23,521 bases of DNA from an archaeon (GCA_002688965.1 NZEE01000026.1:1-23521); one strand, 5' to 3'. Shown: positions 1 to 6,291, counted from the first letter of the stretch. Numbers and translations are program-made. Notes: generated by a model not told the origin, from the sequence alone.

Positions 1-2
1 AA

Positions 3-335
3 AAGGATTTATTATATGTTTCTAAAAAAACCAAGGAAAAAGCACATAAAGTAGTAAAAAGACCTGGAAGACCTTTTACATTAAGAGATCATGTAATGAT
101 GGTTAAAACAGAAAAAATGCTTCTTTCCAAAAAACACTCTATATACACATTTATGAAAACTGGCCTTTTATTAGTAGCAATAGGTTTCATAGCAATATTG
201 GTATTTAGAAATCTGATATATGAACTATTTGGTTGGGCTTTGATGATTATAGGTTTCTTGGAAATTCTTGAATCATATCATAGAATGGATAGATGGAAAA
301 ACGAAATGAAAAAACTAAAACGAAGATACAAGTGA
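3..335 (+). CDS. Small two-TM membrane protein, 5' end outside window
   Basis: The reading frame is open from base 3, so the gene very likely begins before the window; the first ATG inside (96) has no promoter or ribosome site of its own. The visible part is about 110 residues. It has a basic N-terminal stretch (about 1-50, many Lys/Arg), two hydrophobic segments separated by a short turn (about residues 57-92 of the visible part), and a strongly basic C-terminal tail ending in KKLKRRYK. By the positive-inside rule both ends should face the cytoplasm, giving a hairpin in the membrane. I do not recognise the family. The next gene starts 4 nt after its stop, so the two are probably co-transcribed. 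Confidence 0.6.
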   Translation, partial: KDLLYVSKKTKEKAHKVVKRPGRPFTLRDHVMMVKTEKMLLSKKHSIYTFMKTGLLLVAIGFIAILVFRNLIYELFGWALMIIGFLEILESYHRMDRWKNEMKKLKRRYK

Positions 336-339
336 TTAT

Positions 340-615
340 ATGATTGATATAGTTCTTAGCATTGGATTAATAATAGGCATAATAGGAGCAATATTCATAA
401 TGCTTAGCTGGATTCTTGAAACAAAAAGACTCAAAGAAGATAAGAGAGAATTTGTAAATCCATTGCTTCCTGAACTCACAGGAGTTGGCGCTATCTTACT
501 TGTAGTATATTCCTATATCAAAGGAGATGCTGTATTTCTCATACTAAATATATTTGTTGCAATTATGATTGGAATGACATTAAGCTATGCCTTAAAACGT
601 CGCAGAAGAAAATGA
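340..615 (+). CDS. Small membrane protein, three TM segments
   Basis: A 91-residue protein with hydrophobic segments at about residues 4-25, 48-60 and 64-83, and an ending of five basic residues. The loop after the first segment is charged (ETKRLKEDKREF) and probably cytoplasmic. It follows the preceding membrane gene by 4 nt and is probably in the same operon. The stop codon overlaps an A/T box (615-623) that I assign to the next gene. No family is recognised and no catalytic motif is visible. Confidence 0.65.
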   Translation: MIDIVLSIGLIIGIIGAIFIMLSWILETKRLKEDKREFVNPLLPELTGVGAILLVVYSYIKGDAVFLILNIFVAIMIGMTLSYALKRRRRK

Positions 616-623
616 TATTTAAG
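615..623 (+). promoter_or_regulatory. TATA-like box for the gene starting at 645
   Basis: The A/T box atatttaag is centred 26 nt before the ATG at 645, the same distance seen before many other genes here. It supports a leaderless start at 645 rather than the ATG at 612. Confidence 0.4.
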
Positions 624-644
624 TTTTACCATCATGTTCTATAT

Positions 645-1046
645 ATGGTATATACATTTGCATTAAGAGACAACATACCTCGTGGATTCAAAGAAAATGC
701 TAAATACCCAGAATTACCAGCACTTCTTGCTTATCTTAAACAGTTTGATGGTCAGAGATTTGACAGCAGAATTGGATTTCGTGAACAAGTTCTTGAACCT
801 TCTGTAGATGCATTAAGAGATGTTCCAGAAGGAGATGACCCAGAATTAAGAAAAGGACTTAGCATGGATTTAGACAGCGGATATTTATATCATGTATGGA
901 CACCAGCTACAGATGAAGCTACAGGTGAACTAAAAAGATGTGTTCTCGGTTTCTTTGCCGAAAGACCCATTGTTAAAGCAGCACAACAAGCAGAAGCTGA
1001 TGAAAGAACACAAGCAATTACAGATAATGACGATAATTTATTCTAA
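645..1046 (+). CDS. Orphan soluble acidic protein
   Basis: A 133-residue soluble protein starting MVYTFALRDNIPRGF. The frame also has an ATG at 612 (144 residues) overlapping the previous stop as ATGA. I prefer 645 because an A/T box sits exactly 26 nt before it and because the extra residues look like translated promoter. The protein is rich in Asp/Glu, especially at the C-terminus, and has no membrane segment, cysteine pair or known catalytic signature. It ends 2 nt before the tRNA-Pro gene on the other strand. Function unknown; base composition and codon use match the neighbours. Confidence 0.6.
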   Translation: MVYTFALRDNIPRGFKENAKYPELPALLAYLKQFDGQRFDSRIGFREQVLEPSVDALRDVPEGDDPELRKGLSMDLDSGYLYHVWTPATDEATGELKRCVLGFFAERPIVKAAQQAEADERTQAITDNDDNLF

Positions 1047-1047
1047 A

Positions 1048-1122
1048 TGGGTCTGCCCGGATTTGAACCGGGGTCTCAAGCTCCCAAAGCTCGGATCCTA
1101 AACCAAACTAGACTACAGACCC
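1048..1122 (-). tRNA. tRNA-Pro (anticodon UGG)
   Basis: The reverse strand folds into a full cloverleaf. The acceptor is GGGTCTG/CAGACCC, the D-stem GTCT/GGAT, the anticodon stem CGAGC/GCTTG, and the 7-nt loop TTTGGGA places UGG at 34-36. The variable region has 4 nt, and the T-arm is CCCGG-TTCAAAT-CCGGG. The discriminator is A and CCA is not encoded. It has 75 nt and no intron. The anticodon reads proline codons CCN by wobble. It lies directly behind an oppositely oriented gene. Confidence 0.96.
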
Positions 1123-1150
1123 AGTAGTGAATAATACTATCAGAACCAAT

Positions 1151-1160
1151 GTTTTATAAG
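1151..1160 (-). promoter_or_regulatory. TATA box of tRNA-Pro
   Basis: On the reverse strand cttataaaac lies centred about 33 nt upstream of the mature tRNA 5' end, which fits an archaeal promoter with a short 5' leader removed by RNase P. Confidence 0.55.
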
Positions 1161-1205
1161 TTTATTTTCACAGTCTTCTTTTCTTTGCTCTACGAAGAGC
1201 ATCTT

Positions 1206-1430
1206 CTATAACAGGTATTTGTTTCCAATACTTCTTGCTTTTGCATCTTTAGATTTAGCAAGTACAGGATAAAGCATTCTATCTTCAAGTTTTAGATGAT
1301 TTACAAGAGCTAATTTTAGTTCTCTTAAATCAACTATTAAATCTCCTCCTTTAGAAATATCAGCTTTAACTCCTTCAAATAAATGCAACAGAGTTACATG
1401 TTCTTCTCTTAACTGCTGGATTAAGTCCAT
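1206..1430 (-). CDS. Hemerythrin-like (HHE) protein, C-terminally truncated
   Basis: A 74-residue protein matching the first half of the HHE cation-binding family: an N-terminal helix with His11 and His16 (EEHVTLLHLF), then the signature helix with His45 and Glu49 followed by LYP. HHE proteins are normally about 130-190 residues with four helices and two metal half-sites, and bind a di-iron centre for oxygen, NO or redox sensing. Here the third and fourth helices are missing: TAG follows NKYLL. Reading past the stop or in the other frames does not restore a convincing second half. It is either a pseudogene fragment or a half-domain that must dimerise. It lies 43 nt after a response-regulator operon on the same strand, so a redox-sensing link is possible but unproven. 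Confidence 0.6.
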   Translation of the reverse strand: MDLIQQLREEHVTLLHLFEGVKADISKGGDLIVDLRELKLALVNHLKLEDRMLYPVLAKSKDAKARSIGNKYLL

Positions 1431-1473
1431 AATTAACGCCGAATAATACTATATTGAATTACAGTTAATAAAG

Positions 1474-1998
1474 CTAATACTTAACAACTTTATCAACAAA
1501 CATACCCGATTGCTTTATCAAAGGATCATTACTTTTTTCTGACAAAGCATAGAAAACAGCTTTTGAATTGCTGATTTTAATTTTATTTACAAGACTTGAA
1601 ACAAACTTTGAAACAGGTGCCTTTTTCTGATAGATCAGCATATTGTTCAAAGAATCAAATACAATATAATCAAAATTATGTTTCATAAATTTGCTAATTA
1701 CTAATGAAATCTCTGTTAAAGAACCAGGAGATAAGCAAAAATAGCAGGCTTTAGTTTGACCAGGAGTTTTCTTAAAAGTTTTTGAAATTGCATCAATAAA
1801 CACAATATTATCCAAAGATATTCCCTTTTTCTTAAATGTCTCATTCAAAGAATCATAAGTTTTATTCAAAGTTACATAAGCAACACTATGTTTTTTAGAA
1901 AGTTTCTTAACTACATCAATCATCATTTTATTGTAATTTTCACTGGAAACAAGCAAAAGTAAAGTTTGATTTCCAGAGAATTCCTTCTCAATATTCAT
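1474..1998 (-). CDS. RecA/KaiC-like protein without a P-loop
   Basis: A 174-residue soluble protein with the fold pattern of archaeal KaiC/Rad55-type RecA domains. An N-terminal strand GNQTLLLLVS precedes where Walker A would be, but GxxxxGK[ST] is replaced by SSENYNKM. A later strand FDYIVFDSL (about 109-117) looks like Walker B. A central Cys pair (CYFC, about 85-88) is also present. Loss of the P-loop argues against ATP hydrolysis. Similar degenerate RecA proteins sit near signal-transduction genes in archaea and may act as adaptors. It is the third gene of a - strand run after two CheY receivers, 5 nt behind the second, which supports a joint signalling role. Family assignment is by pattern only. 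Confidence 0.5.
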   Translation of the reverse strand: MNIEKEFSGNQTLLLLVSSENYNKMMIDVVKKLSKKHSVAYVTLNKTYDSLNETFKKKGISLDNIVFIDAISKTFKKTPGQTKACYFCLSPGSLTEISLVISKFMKHNFDYIVFDSLNNMLIYQKKAPVSKFVSSLVNKIKISNSKAVFYALSEKSNDPLIKQSGMFVDKVVKY

Positions 1999-2003
1999 AA
2001 TAC

Positions 2004-2354
2004 TTACCCAACTATTTTTTTGACTCTTTTTACAAGATCAACAATATCAAAAGGTTTTTGTATAAAATCAACTATATTTTTTGATTTCATTAAATCTTCT
2101 TTCTCAGCTTCTGAAGTTCTAACAACAGAAAGATAAGCTATTTTAGCTTTAATTTTAGGAACTACTTGTGCTGTTGGAGTTCCAGGCATCATGATATCCA
2201 TAAGAACTAAAGCAGGTTTTACAGTTTTTAGTTTTTTCAAAGCATCATCACCACTATTAGCAGTAACAACTTTGTATCCTTCTTTTTCTAGAACAGTCTT
2301 AACACTTTTTCTAATGTCAGCTTCATCATCTACTACCATTATTGTTTTTACCAT
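2004..2354 (-). CDS. Stand-alone response-regulator receiver (CheY-like)
   Basis: A 116-residue single receiver domain. The acidic pocket is Asp9/Asp10, the phospho-acceptor Asp53 is in VLMDIMMPG, the switch Ser76 is in AYLS, and the conserved Lys100 is in QKPF. There is no output domain, so it should work by protein contact or as a phosphate relay. It follows a second receiver by 9 nt and precedes the degenerate RecA-like gene by 5 nt, forming one operon. No histidine kinase is encoded in this window, so the phospho-donor must lie elsewhere. The segment between Asp53 and Ser76 is short and Pro/Thr-rich, unlike typical helix 3, so its partner surface may be unusual. Confidence 0.93.
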   Translation of the reverse strand: MVKTIMVVDDEADIRKSVKTVLEKEGYKVVTANSGDDALKKLKTVKPALVLMDIMMPGTPTAQVVPKIKAKIAYLSVVRTSEAEKEDLMKSKNIVDFIQKPFDIVDLVKRVKKIVG

Positions 2355-2363
2355 TTAATCACA

Positions 2364-2714
2364 CTACTTTAATGATTTCTTAATACCAGCTAATAAAGTT
2401 TTTTCACTGAATGGTTTTTGTATAAAACCATCAATATCTTTCATATCAACATCTTTTTTTGGTACAACTGATACAAATATTAATTTACTTGAACCATTTA
2501 ATCTCTCTCTCATTAATTGAAGTAAGTCATATCCTGAAAGAGTTGGCATTCTTATGTCAATAAGAATTAAATCAAACTTATGTGTATCAAGCATATCTAA
2601 TGCTTTTGCACCATTAGTAGCTGTTTGAACATCATATTTAGCTTTTTCAAGAACCTTTTTTGTTTTTGTAGCGTCATCAAAGTCATCATCTACAACTAAA
2701 ATTGATTTTGTCAT
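2364..2714 (-). CDS. Stand-alone response-regulator receiver (CheY-like)
   Basis: A 116-residue receiver domain and the first gene of the - strand operon. Pocket residues are Asp9-Asp11, the phospho-acceptor Asp53 is in LILIDIRMP, the switch Ser82 is in FVSVV, and Lys100 is in QKPF. It is probably an old tandem duplicate of the next gene: same length and same IQKPF motif, but well diverged elsewhere. No effector domain is attached. The upstream sequence has a GTGAT-type ribosome site next to the ATG and A/T-rich sequence (2741-2758) shared with the divergent gene at 2793. Confidence 0.93.
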   Translation of the reverse strand: MTKSILVVDDDFDDATKTKKVLEKAKYDVQTATNGAKALDMLDTHKFDLILIDIRMPTLSGYDLLQLMRERLNGSSKLIFVSVVPKKDVDMKDIDGFIQKPFSEKTLLAGIKKSLK

Positions 2715-2780
2715 TTACATCACTATATAATTATAGCAATAACACTATCTATATATACTAATTCATGCAAATTATTCTTA

Positions 2781-2785
2781 GGAGG
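2781..2785 (+). promoter_or_regulatory. Strong Shine-Dalgarno site
   Basis: GGAGG lies 7 nt before the ATG at 2793 and fixes that start. A tatatata box at about 2750-2757 would give a 5' UTR of about 14 nt. Confidence 0.7.
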
Positions 2786-2792
2786 AATGTAA

Positions 2793-3041
2793 ATGCCTTT
2801 GAATGCAAAAGCATTAGGTCTTGCAGGTGGCGTACTAACTGGCGTATGTCTGTTTATAACAACATTAGTAGCAGCAGGAACAGGATATGGTGCTGGATTA
2901 CTTAATATATTTGTAAGCATATACCCAGCATATGATATTAGTGTAACAGGAAGTGTTTTAGGCCTAATATATGGATTTATTGACGGATTTGTTGGATTAT
3001 TTGTATTAGCTTGGTTATACAATTACTTTGAAAAGAAGTAA
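2793..3041 (+). CDS. Small holin-like archaeal membrane protein
   Basis: An 82-residue protein with two hydrophobic stretches (about 8-30 and 52-75) around a loop containing SIYPAYDISVTGS, then GLIYGFIDGF and AWLYN. I recognise this pattern (NAKALGLA..., GYG, SIYPxY, GS, GLIYGFxDGF) as a family common in archaea and bacteria and often labelled bacteriophage holin by similarity alone. No lytic function is shown and no phage genes are nearby; a general membrane role is more likely. It is transcribed away from the CheY operon and ends 20 nt before the MATE gene coming from the other side. Confidence 0.7.
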   Translation: MPLNAKALGLAGGVLTGVCLFITTLVAAGTGYGAGLLNIFVSIYPAYDISVTGSVLGLIYGFIDGFVGLFVLAWLYNYFEKK

Positions 3042-3061
3042 ACTATTCCAACAATTATTAG

Positions 3062-4435
3062 TTATATCTTAATTTTAGTTTTATATTTTTCAGTTAGTTT
3101 ATCTGCTTTCCACAAACCTTTCCAGAACATAATAGTTGCTGTTACAAATATCAGCATATTAGCAATTGGAAATGCCCACCATATACCATTTAGTCCTAAT
3201 GGTGTATGATAAGCGAGCAAATAAGCTAATGGTATTCTAAAAATCCATATTGATATTAATGCAAGCAACATAGCCATAAATGTTTTTCCAGCTGCTTTGA
3301 AAGCACCATTAATTACCATTAACATTCCTACAAACCCAACTGTAAATGCCCAAATCCTAATAAAGTCAGCACTAGCTGCAATGGCTTCAGTTTCTCCAGG
3401 TATGAAAAAAGCTGAAAGCGGTTCAGCAAATAAAACAAGGAAAACTGCAATAACACTGAGAATTATAAATGCAATTGACATACTAGCTTTTGCTATTTTC
3501 TCTGCTCTATCTATATCTCCACTACCAATAGCTTGCCCAGCTAAAGCGGTTGTAGCAGCTGCTAATCCAAGCGCAGGTAATATCACAAGTGTAGAAATTC
3601 TTGTTCCTATTCCATATGCAGCAATAGCCATTGTACCAAAACCAGCAACTAAAAATATTAATATAGTAAATCCAAATGAGCGCATAGTTTGTTCCATAGA
3701 AGCAGGAAAACCAAGTATAAACATTTTTTTAATTAAAGTAAAGTTTGGTTTCATATTTGGTAATGTAATATGAATTTCTCTTTTACCACTAAAGAGAATA
3801 ATAATTGCTGCAATTGCTGACAAGAATTGCGTGAACACAGTAACAATAGCTGCTCCATTAACACCATAAGCTGGTATCGGACCAAATCCTAAAATAAAAA
3901 TAGGATCAAGTATAAGATTTAGTATTACAGAAGCAAGTATGATATACATTGGCAACTTAACATCACCAACACCTCTCATAAGTCCTTGAAACACCATGAA
4001 TAGAAAAAAGAATATAAAACCAAAAAATGATATTTGTAAATAAGATATAGCATCTGGAAGTACAGTTGTTTCAGCTCCTAATGCTTGCATTACTGGTGCT
4101 GATATCAGAAATCCAATTATTGATAAAACAATTGAAATCAATAGTATAGCTACTATAACTTGTGAAGAAATATAATTTACTTGCTTCTTATCTTTATCTC
4201 CTTTATATTGCGCAACTAAAATTGTTCCAGCAACTCCTATACCACCACCAAGAGATATTAGAACAAACAATATTGGAAAGCTTAATGAGACAGCAGCAAC
4301 AGCTTCTGCACCAATACGTCCAACCCAAAAAGTATCTACAAGATTATATAACATTCCTAATAGATTAGCAATAATAATTGGCCAAGCTAACCGCAGTAGC
4401 GGTCGTGTTATTGTTTTATCACCAAGATACAGCAT
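3062..4435 (-). CDS. MATE-family multidrug efflux transporter
   Basis: A 457-residue polytopic protein of the usual MATE length with about 12 hydrophobic segments arranged as two homologous six-helix halves. The N-terminus TRPLLRLAWPIIIANLLGM is typical of the family. Other family-like segments are WVGRIGAEAVAAVSLSFP in the first half, GVGDVKLPM near the middle, and PALGLAAATTALAGQAIGSG in the second half. MATE proteins export cationic drugs or metabolites using an Na+ or H+ gradient; the substrate cannot be read from sequence. It is a single gene with its own promoter box at 4456-4467. Confidence 0.93.
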   Translation of the reverse strand: MLYLGDKTITRPLLRLAWPIIIANLLGMLYNLVDTFWVGRIGAEAVAAVSLSFPILFVLISLGGGIGVAGTILVAQYKGDKDKKQVNYISSQVIVAILLISIVLSIIGFLISAPVMQALGAETTVLPDAISYLQISFFGFIFFFLFMVFQGLMRGVGDVKLPMYIILASVILNLILDPIFILGFGPIPAYGVNGAAIVTVFTQFLSAIAAIIILFSGKREIHITLPNMKPNFTLIKKMFILGFPASMEQTMRSFGFTILIFLVAGFGTMAIAAYGIGTRISTLVILPALGLAAATTALAGQAIGSGDIDRAEKIAKASMSIAFIILSVIAVFLVLFAEPLSAFFIPGETEAIAASADFIRIWAFTVGFVGMLMVINGAFKAAGKTFMAMLLALISIWIFRIPLAYLLAYHTPLGLNGIWWAFPIANMLIFVTATIMFWKGLWKADKLTEKYKTKIKI

Positions 4436-4455
4436 AACTTCTTATTAAATCAATT

Positions 4456-4467
4456 GTTTTTAATAAC
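4456..4467 (-). promoter_or_regulatory. TATA-like box of the MATE gene
   Basis: On the reverse strand gttattaaaaac is centred 26 nt before the start at 4435, predicting a leaderless mRNA. The box lies inside the remnant of a second Orc1 tail (4450-4521). Confidence 0.5.
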
Positions 4468-4475
4468 CGTGATTT

Positions 4476-4505
4476 TACTTGTCTTTCCTTTACCTTTTGT
4501 TGTTG
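4476..4505 (+). repeat. 30-bp direct repeat, left copy
   Basis: It begins tacttgtctttcctttacct and is identical over 30 bases to 5101-5130. The two copies bracket the ParB-like gene and are 625 bp apart. Confidence 0.95.
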
Positions 4506-4544
4506 ACAAAATCTTATTAAATGTTGTAAATTATATTCTAATTT

Positions 4545-5081
4545 ATGAAGCACAGACTATTACACCCAAATCAGATAATTACATTAAGAGATTATCCTTT
4601 ATTTAATGAACATGTCCTTAGAATTTATTTCAGAGTTTTTATGAAAAAACAAGGAAAAATTTTACCACCTTGTCCAGTAATACATAAATCATTGGGAATC
4701 CCATATGCGAATGGTAAAGATATCAAATCAAAGCGGAATAATACGCTTTTAAGAAATTTTCTTGAAGAAAATCCAACTGCAGAATATTTTCTTCTAGATG
4801 GAAGTCATAAAACTACTGCCGCTGCTTTATCACACAATACAATTCCCGCTGTGGTTATTGAACATGATAAAGATTTCAAAGAAGCAAAAAAATTAATTAA
4901 GACAGGTGAATATTTTGGTTGGTATTCAGTGGAAAAATCAATTAAAGAAGCTATTAACGTATTAGCTAAGCATCATGTTGGTACTAAAAAATTTCTAACT
5001 GTAGAAGATAAAACAAAATTGTTGATTAAAAATAAAGATGTCCCAAATTATATGATTTCTTTTTTTAAAAAACACAATTAA
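4545..5081 (+). CDS. ParB/sulfiredoxin-fold protein
   Basis: A 178-residue protein. Residues 81-108 read as a ParB/Srx core: strand YFLLDGSHKTTAAA, then NTIPAVVIEHD, equivalent to the DGxHRxxAA signature that binds nucleotide in ParB N-terminal and sulfiredoxin folds. The usual His-Arg is His-Lys here (88-89). An N-terminal part with LHPNQIITLRDY resembles the opening of such domains, where key positions are named before the pocket. There is no helix-turn-helix or second ParB domain, so chromosome partition is not implied; small ParB-like proteins include nucleases and CTPases. It lies between two 30-bp direct repeats and shares its stop TTAA with orc1. A tttattaaat-like box about 26 nt upstream suggests leaderless transcription. 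Confidence 0.6.
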   Translation: MKHRLLHPNQIITLRDYPLFNEHVLRIYFRVFMKKQGKILPPCPVIHKSLGIPYANGKDIKSKRNNTLLRNFLEENPTAEYFLLDGSHKTTAAALSHNTIPAVVIEHDKDFKEAKKLIKTGEYFGWYSVEKSIKEAINVLAKHHVGTKKFLTVEDKTKLLIKNKDVPNYMISFFKKHN

Positions 5082-6088
5082 ACGTTTATGACTTTTATCA
5101 TACTTGTCTTTCCTTTACCTTTTGTTGTTGTAGTGCGTGAAATCAATCCTTTTTTCTCCATTTGTATTAACAAACGTCTGAAAGAACTATAACTCATTTC
5201 ATCTATTTTCTTAAACAAGTCACCACTTGTAATACCTTTACCAATTAATTTCAAAATATCATCGTAACTTTCATCTTTTTGAATTTCAATATTTTCAGGT
5301 ATATGTTCTATCAAAACTTTTTTCATTCCTGAATTCTCAGTATTCATAACAGTTTTTCGTAACAACTCAATTCCAAACCGCAAATCTTTTTTAGCACTAA
5401 CCATATCTGAAATTTTATCTAAAATATTATCATCAATTACATTAGCGTAAAGTCCAGTCATAATTCTATCATTAAGTATATTTTTTATCTGATCAAAAGA
5501 ATATGGTTTGAATTCTAAAACTTCAGGTTGATATATAGAACGTGTTTTATCATCTAACTCATGCAATTTATTATCACATGCAATTGCCCATACTCCAGTT
5601 TTAACTTCAAAAGTTTCATTAGCTCTCAAAATATTATACAAAACATCATTTTTATTTTCTAATTCATTTACTTCATCTAATACCACAAGTAAAACTTTCT
5701 TATCTTTTTCCAACCTGTGAAAAATTTTATCAAACAAAGTTGCAAAAGGTACACCAGTATCAGGTGGAACAAAACCAAATATAGATTTATGTATCTCTGC
5801 AAACACTCGTTGTGCAGTTTTGTATGTTTGGCAATTAACATGACAAATAATTACATTATCAACTTCTTCTGACAATTTTCTAACAGCAGTTGTTTTACCA
5901 GTAGCCGGTATTCCAGTAATAAACGCACATACTGGTCTGGAACCACGTAAACTAGGTTTAATAAAAGAAGCTAAAGTTTGCAACTCAGAATCTCTAAAAG
6001 CAAAATTATCAGGAACATAATCAAGATCAAAAATTTCCATATTCTTGAATAAGGTTTCATCAGATGATAGCATATCTTTGATAGACAT
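5078..6088 (-). CDS. cdc6: Orc1/Cdc6-type replication initiator (AAA+)
   Basis: A 336-residue AAA+ ATPase with a C-terminal winged helix, as in archaeal Orc1/Cdc6 (usually about 370-410 residues, so this one is compact). Walker A is GIPATGKTT (59-67) and Walker B is VVLDEVNEL (135-143). In family members the residue after DEV is often Asp, but here it is Asn141. An FRDSE motif (31-35) matches the opening FREREL of the family, and the end (about 265-336) forms the winged helix. These proteins bind origin repeats and load MCM. The gene has its own promoter (6109-6119) with three CTGTTCA repeats just upstream. Neighbouring ParB-like and integrase genes leave open whether it is the chromosomal initiator or a plasmid-type one. 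Confidence 0.88.
   Translation of the reverse strand: MSIKDMLSSDETLFKNMEIFDLDYVPDNFAFRDSELQTLASFIKPSLRGSRPVCAFITGIPATGKTTAVRKLSEEVDNVIICHVNCQTYKTAQRVFAEIHKSIFGFVPPDTGVPFATLFDKIFHRLEKDKKVLLVVLDEVNELENKNDVLYNILRANETFEVKTGVWAIACDNKLHELDDKTRSIYQPEVLEFKPYSFDQIKNILNDRIMTGLYANVIDDNILDKISDMVSAKKDLRFGIELLRKTVMNTENSGMKKVLIEHIPENIEIQKDESYDDILKLIGKGITSGDLFKKIDEMSYSSFRRLLIQMEKKGLISRTTTTKGKGKTSMIKVINV
5101..5130 (+). repeat. 30-bp direct repeat, right copy (inside orc1 3' end)
   Basis: Identical to 4476-4505. This copy encodes the TTTKGKGKTS part of the Orc1/Cdc6 C-terminus on the reverse strand. Confidence 0.95.
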
Positions 6089-6108
6089 TATATTACATTA
6101 CACTGTTT

Positions 6109-6119
6109 TTCTTTAAAAC
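6109..6119 (-). promoter_or_regulatory. TATA-like box of cdc6
   Basis: On the reverse strand gttttaaagaa is centred 26 nt before the ATG at 6088. The CTGTTCA iterons begin 7 nt further upstream, where an operator could control TFB/TBP binding. Confidence 0.5.
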
Positions 6120-6125
6120 TTACGG

Positions 6126-6149
6126 CTGTTCACGACTGTTCACTGTTCA
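6126..6149 (+). repeat. Three CTGTTCA iterons (candidate initiator or operator sites)
   Basis: CTGTTCA occurs at 6126-6132, 6136-6142 and 6143-6149, all in the same direction, the last two in direct tandem. They sit immediately upstream of the cdc6 promoter. Orc1/Cdc6 proteins usually bind repeated origin recognition boxes beside their own gene, so this is a candidate origin element or autoregulatory operator. The motif does not match the known ORB consensus that I can recall. Confidence 0.55.
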
Positions 6150-6191
6150 AGTGCTAGGATAAACCCATTATATGGTAAATTTGAAGGTATA

Positions 6192-6225
6192 GTTGTCCTG
6201 GACGACAACGATTATGAGGCGTTGT
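6192..6225. repeat. Nested inverted repeats upstream of integrase
   Basis: GTTGTC-CTGGAC-GACAAC (6192-6209) is an inverted repeat with an inner GTCC-T-GGAC palindrome. Overlapping it, ACAACG (6205-6210) pairs with CGTTGT (6220-6225). The two hairpins share bases and are mutually exclusive. AGGCGTTG also occurs twice, at 6217-6224 and 6239-6246, 22 nt apart. Such arrangements fit a protein-binding or recombination site, but no partner is shown. Confidence 0.6.
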
Positions 6226-6279
6226 TGAAATCGTCCTTAGGCGTTGGACATTTCTCTTTCTTTGAAAGAGACAAGAAAT

Positions 6280-6287
6280 GAGGTGAT
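6280..6287 (+). promoter_or_regulatory. Shine-Dalgarno of the integrase gene
   Basis: gaggtgat lies 4 nt before the ATG at 6292 and fits the archaeal 16S 3' end well. It selects 6292 over the TTG at 6244 in the same frame. Confidence 0.7.
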
Positions 6288-6291
6288 TAAG

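Larger units (their letters stand above)
4450..4521 (-). pseudogene. Remnant of an Orc1/Cdc6-like C-terminus
   Basis: Read on the reverse strand, 23 codons before a TGA give a peptide ending TTKGKGKTSKITVIKNN. The complete Orc1/Cdc6 gene at 5078-6088 ends TTKGKGKTSMIKVINV. The core is encoded by an identical 30-bp sequence and similarity continues at protein level on both sides of it. A TAA blocks the frame just upstream and no ATG is present. It is the tail of a duplicated or rearranged initiator gene, now separated from the intact copy by the ParB-like gene and overlapping the MATE promoter. Confidence 0.65.
6117..6281 (+). pseudogene. Startless reading frame before the integrase
   Basis: Fifty-four sense codons run from just after a TAA to TGA at 6279. 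The translation looks protein-like in its second half (GKFEGIVVLDDNDYEALL, then SSLGVGHFSFFERDKK), yet no ATG or GTG is in frame; only two TTG codons occur, in the middle. The stop overlaps the Shine-Dalgarno of the integrase gene, as in a translationally coupled operon. It may be the 3' end of a gene lost by deletion or insertion, or simply sequence shaped by the hairpins in it (6192-6225). I recognise no family. Confidence 0.3.

Noticed and set aside
1140..1208. Programmed frameshift or read-through (for example pyrrolysine at TAG) completing the hemerythrin protein
   Set aside because: Neither the read-through frame nor the shifted frame gives the expected third and fourth HHE helices or the missing His, and no Pyl signals are seen.
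2793..3041. Prophage, on the basis of the holin-like protein
   Set aside because: No lysin, capsid, terminase or other phage gene is near; the family is widespread in non-phage contexts.
3297..3773. Long + strand frame of 158 codons inside the MATE gene
   Set aside because: It is the antisense of a well-supported transporter; the Ile/Ala/Pro-rich product is what antisense reading of a membrane protein gives, and no promoter or ribosome site precedes it.
6244..6291. Upstream TTG start for the integrase adding 16 residues
   Set aside because: The ATG at 6292 has a strong gaggtgat site; the extra residues overlap the hairpin-rich leader and the end of the preceding frame.
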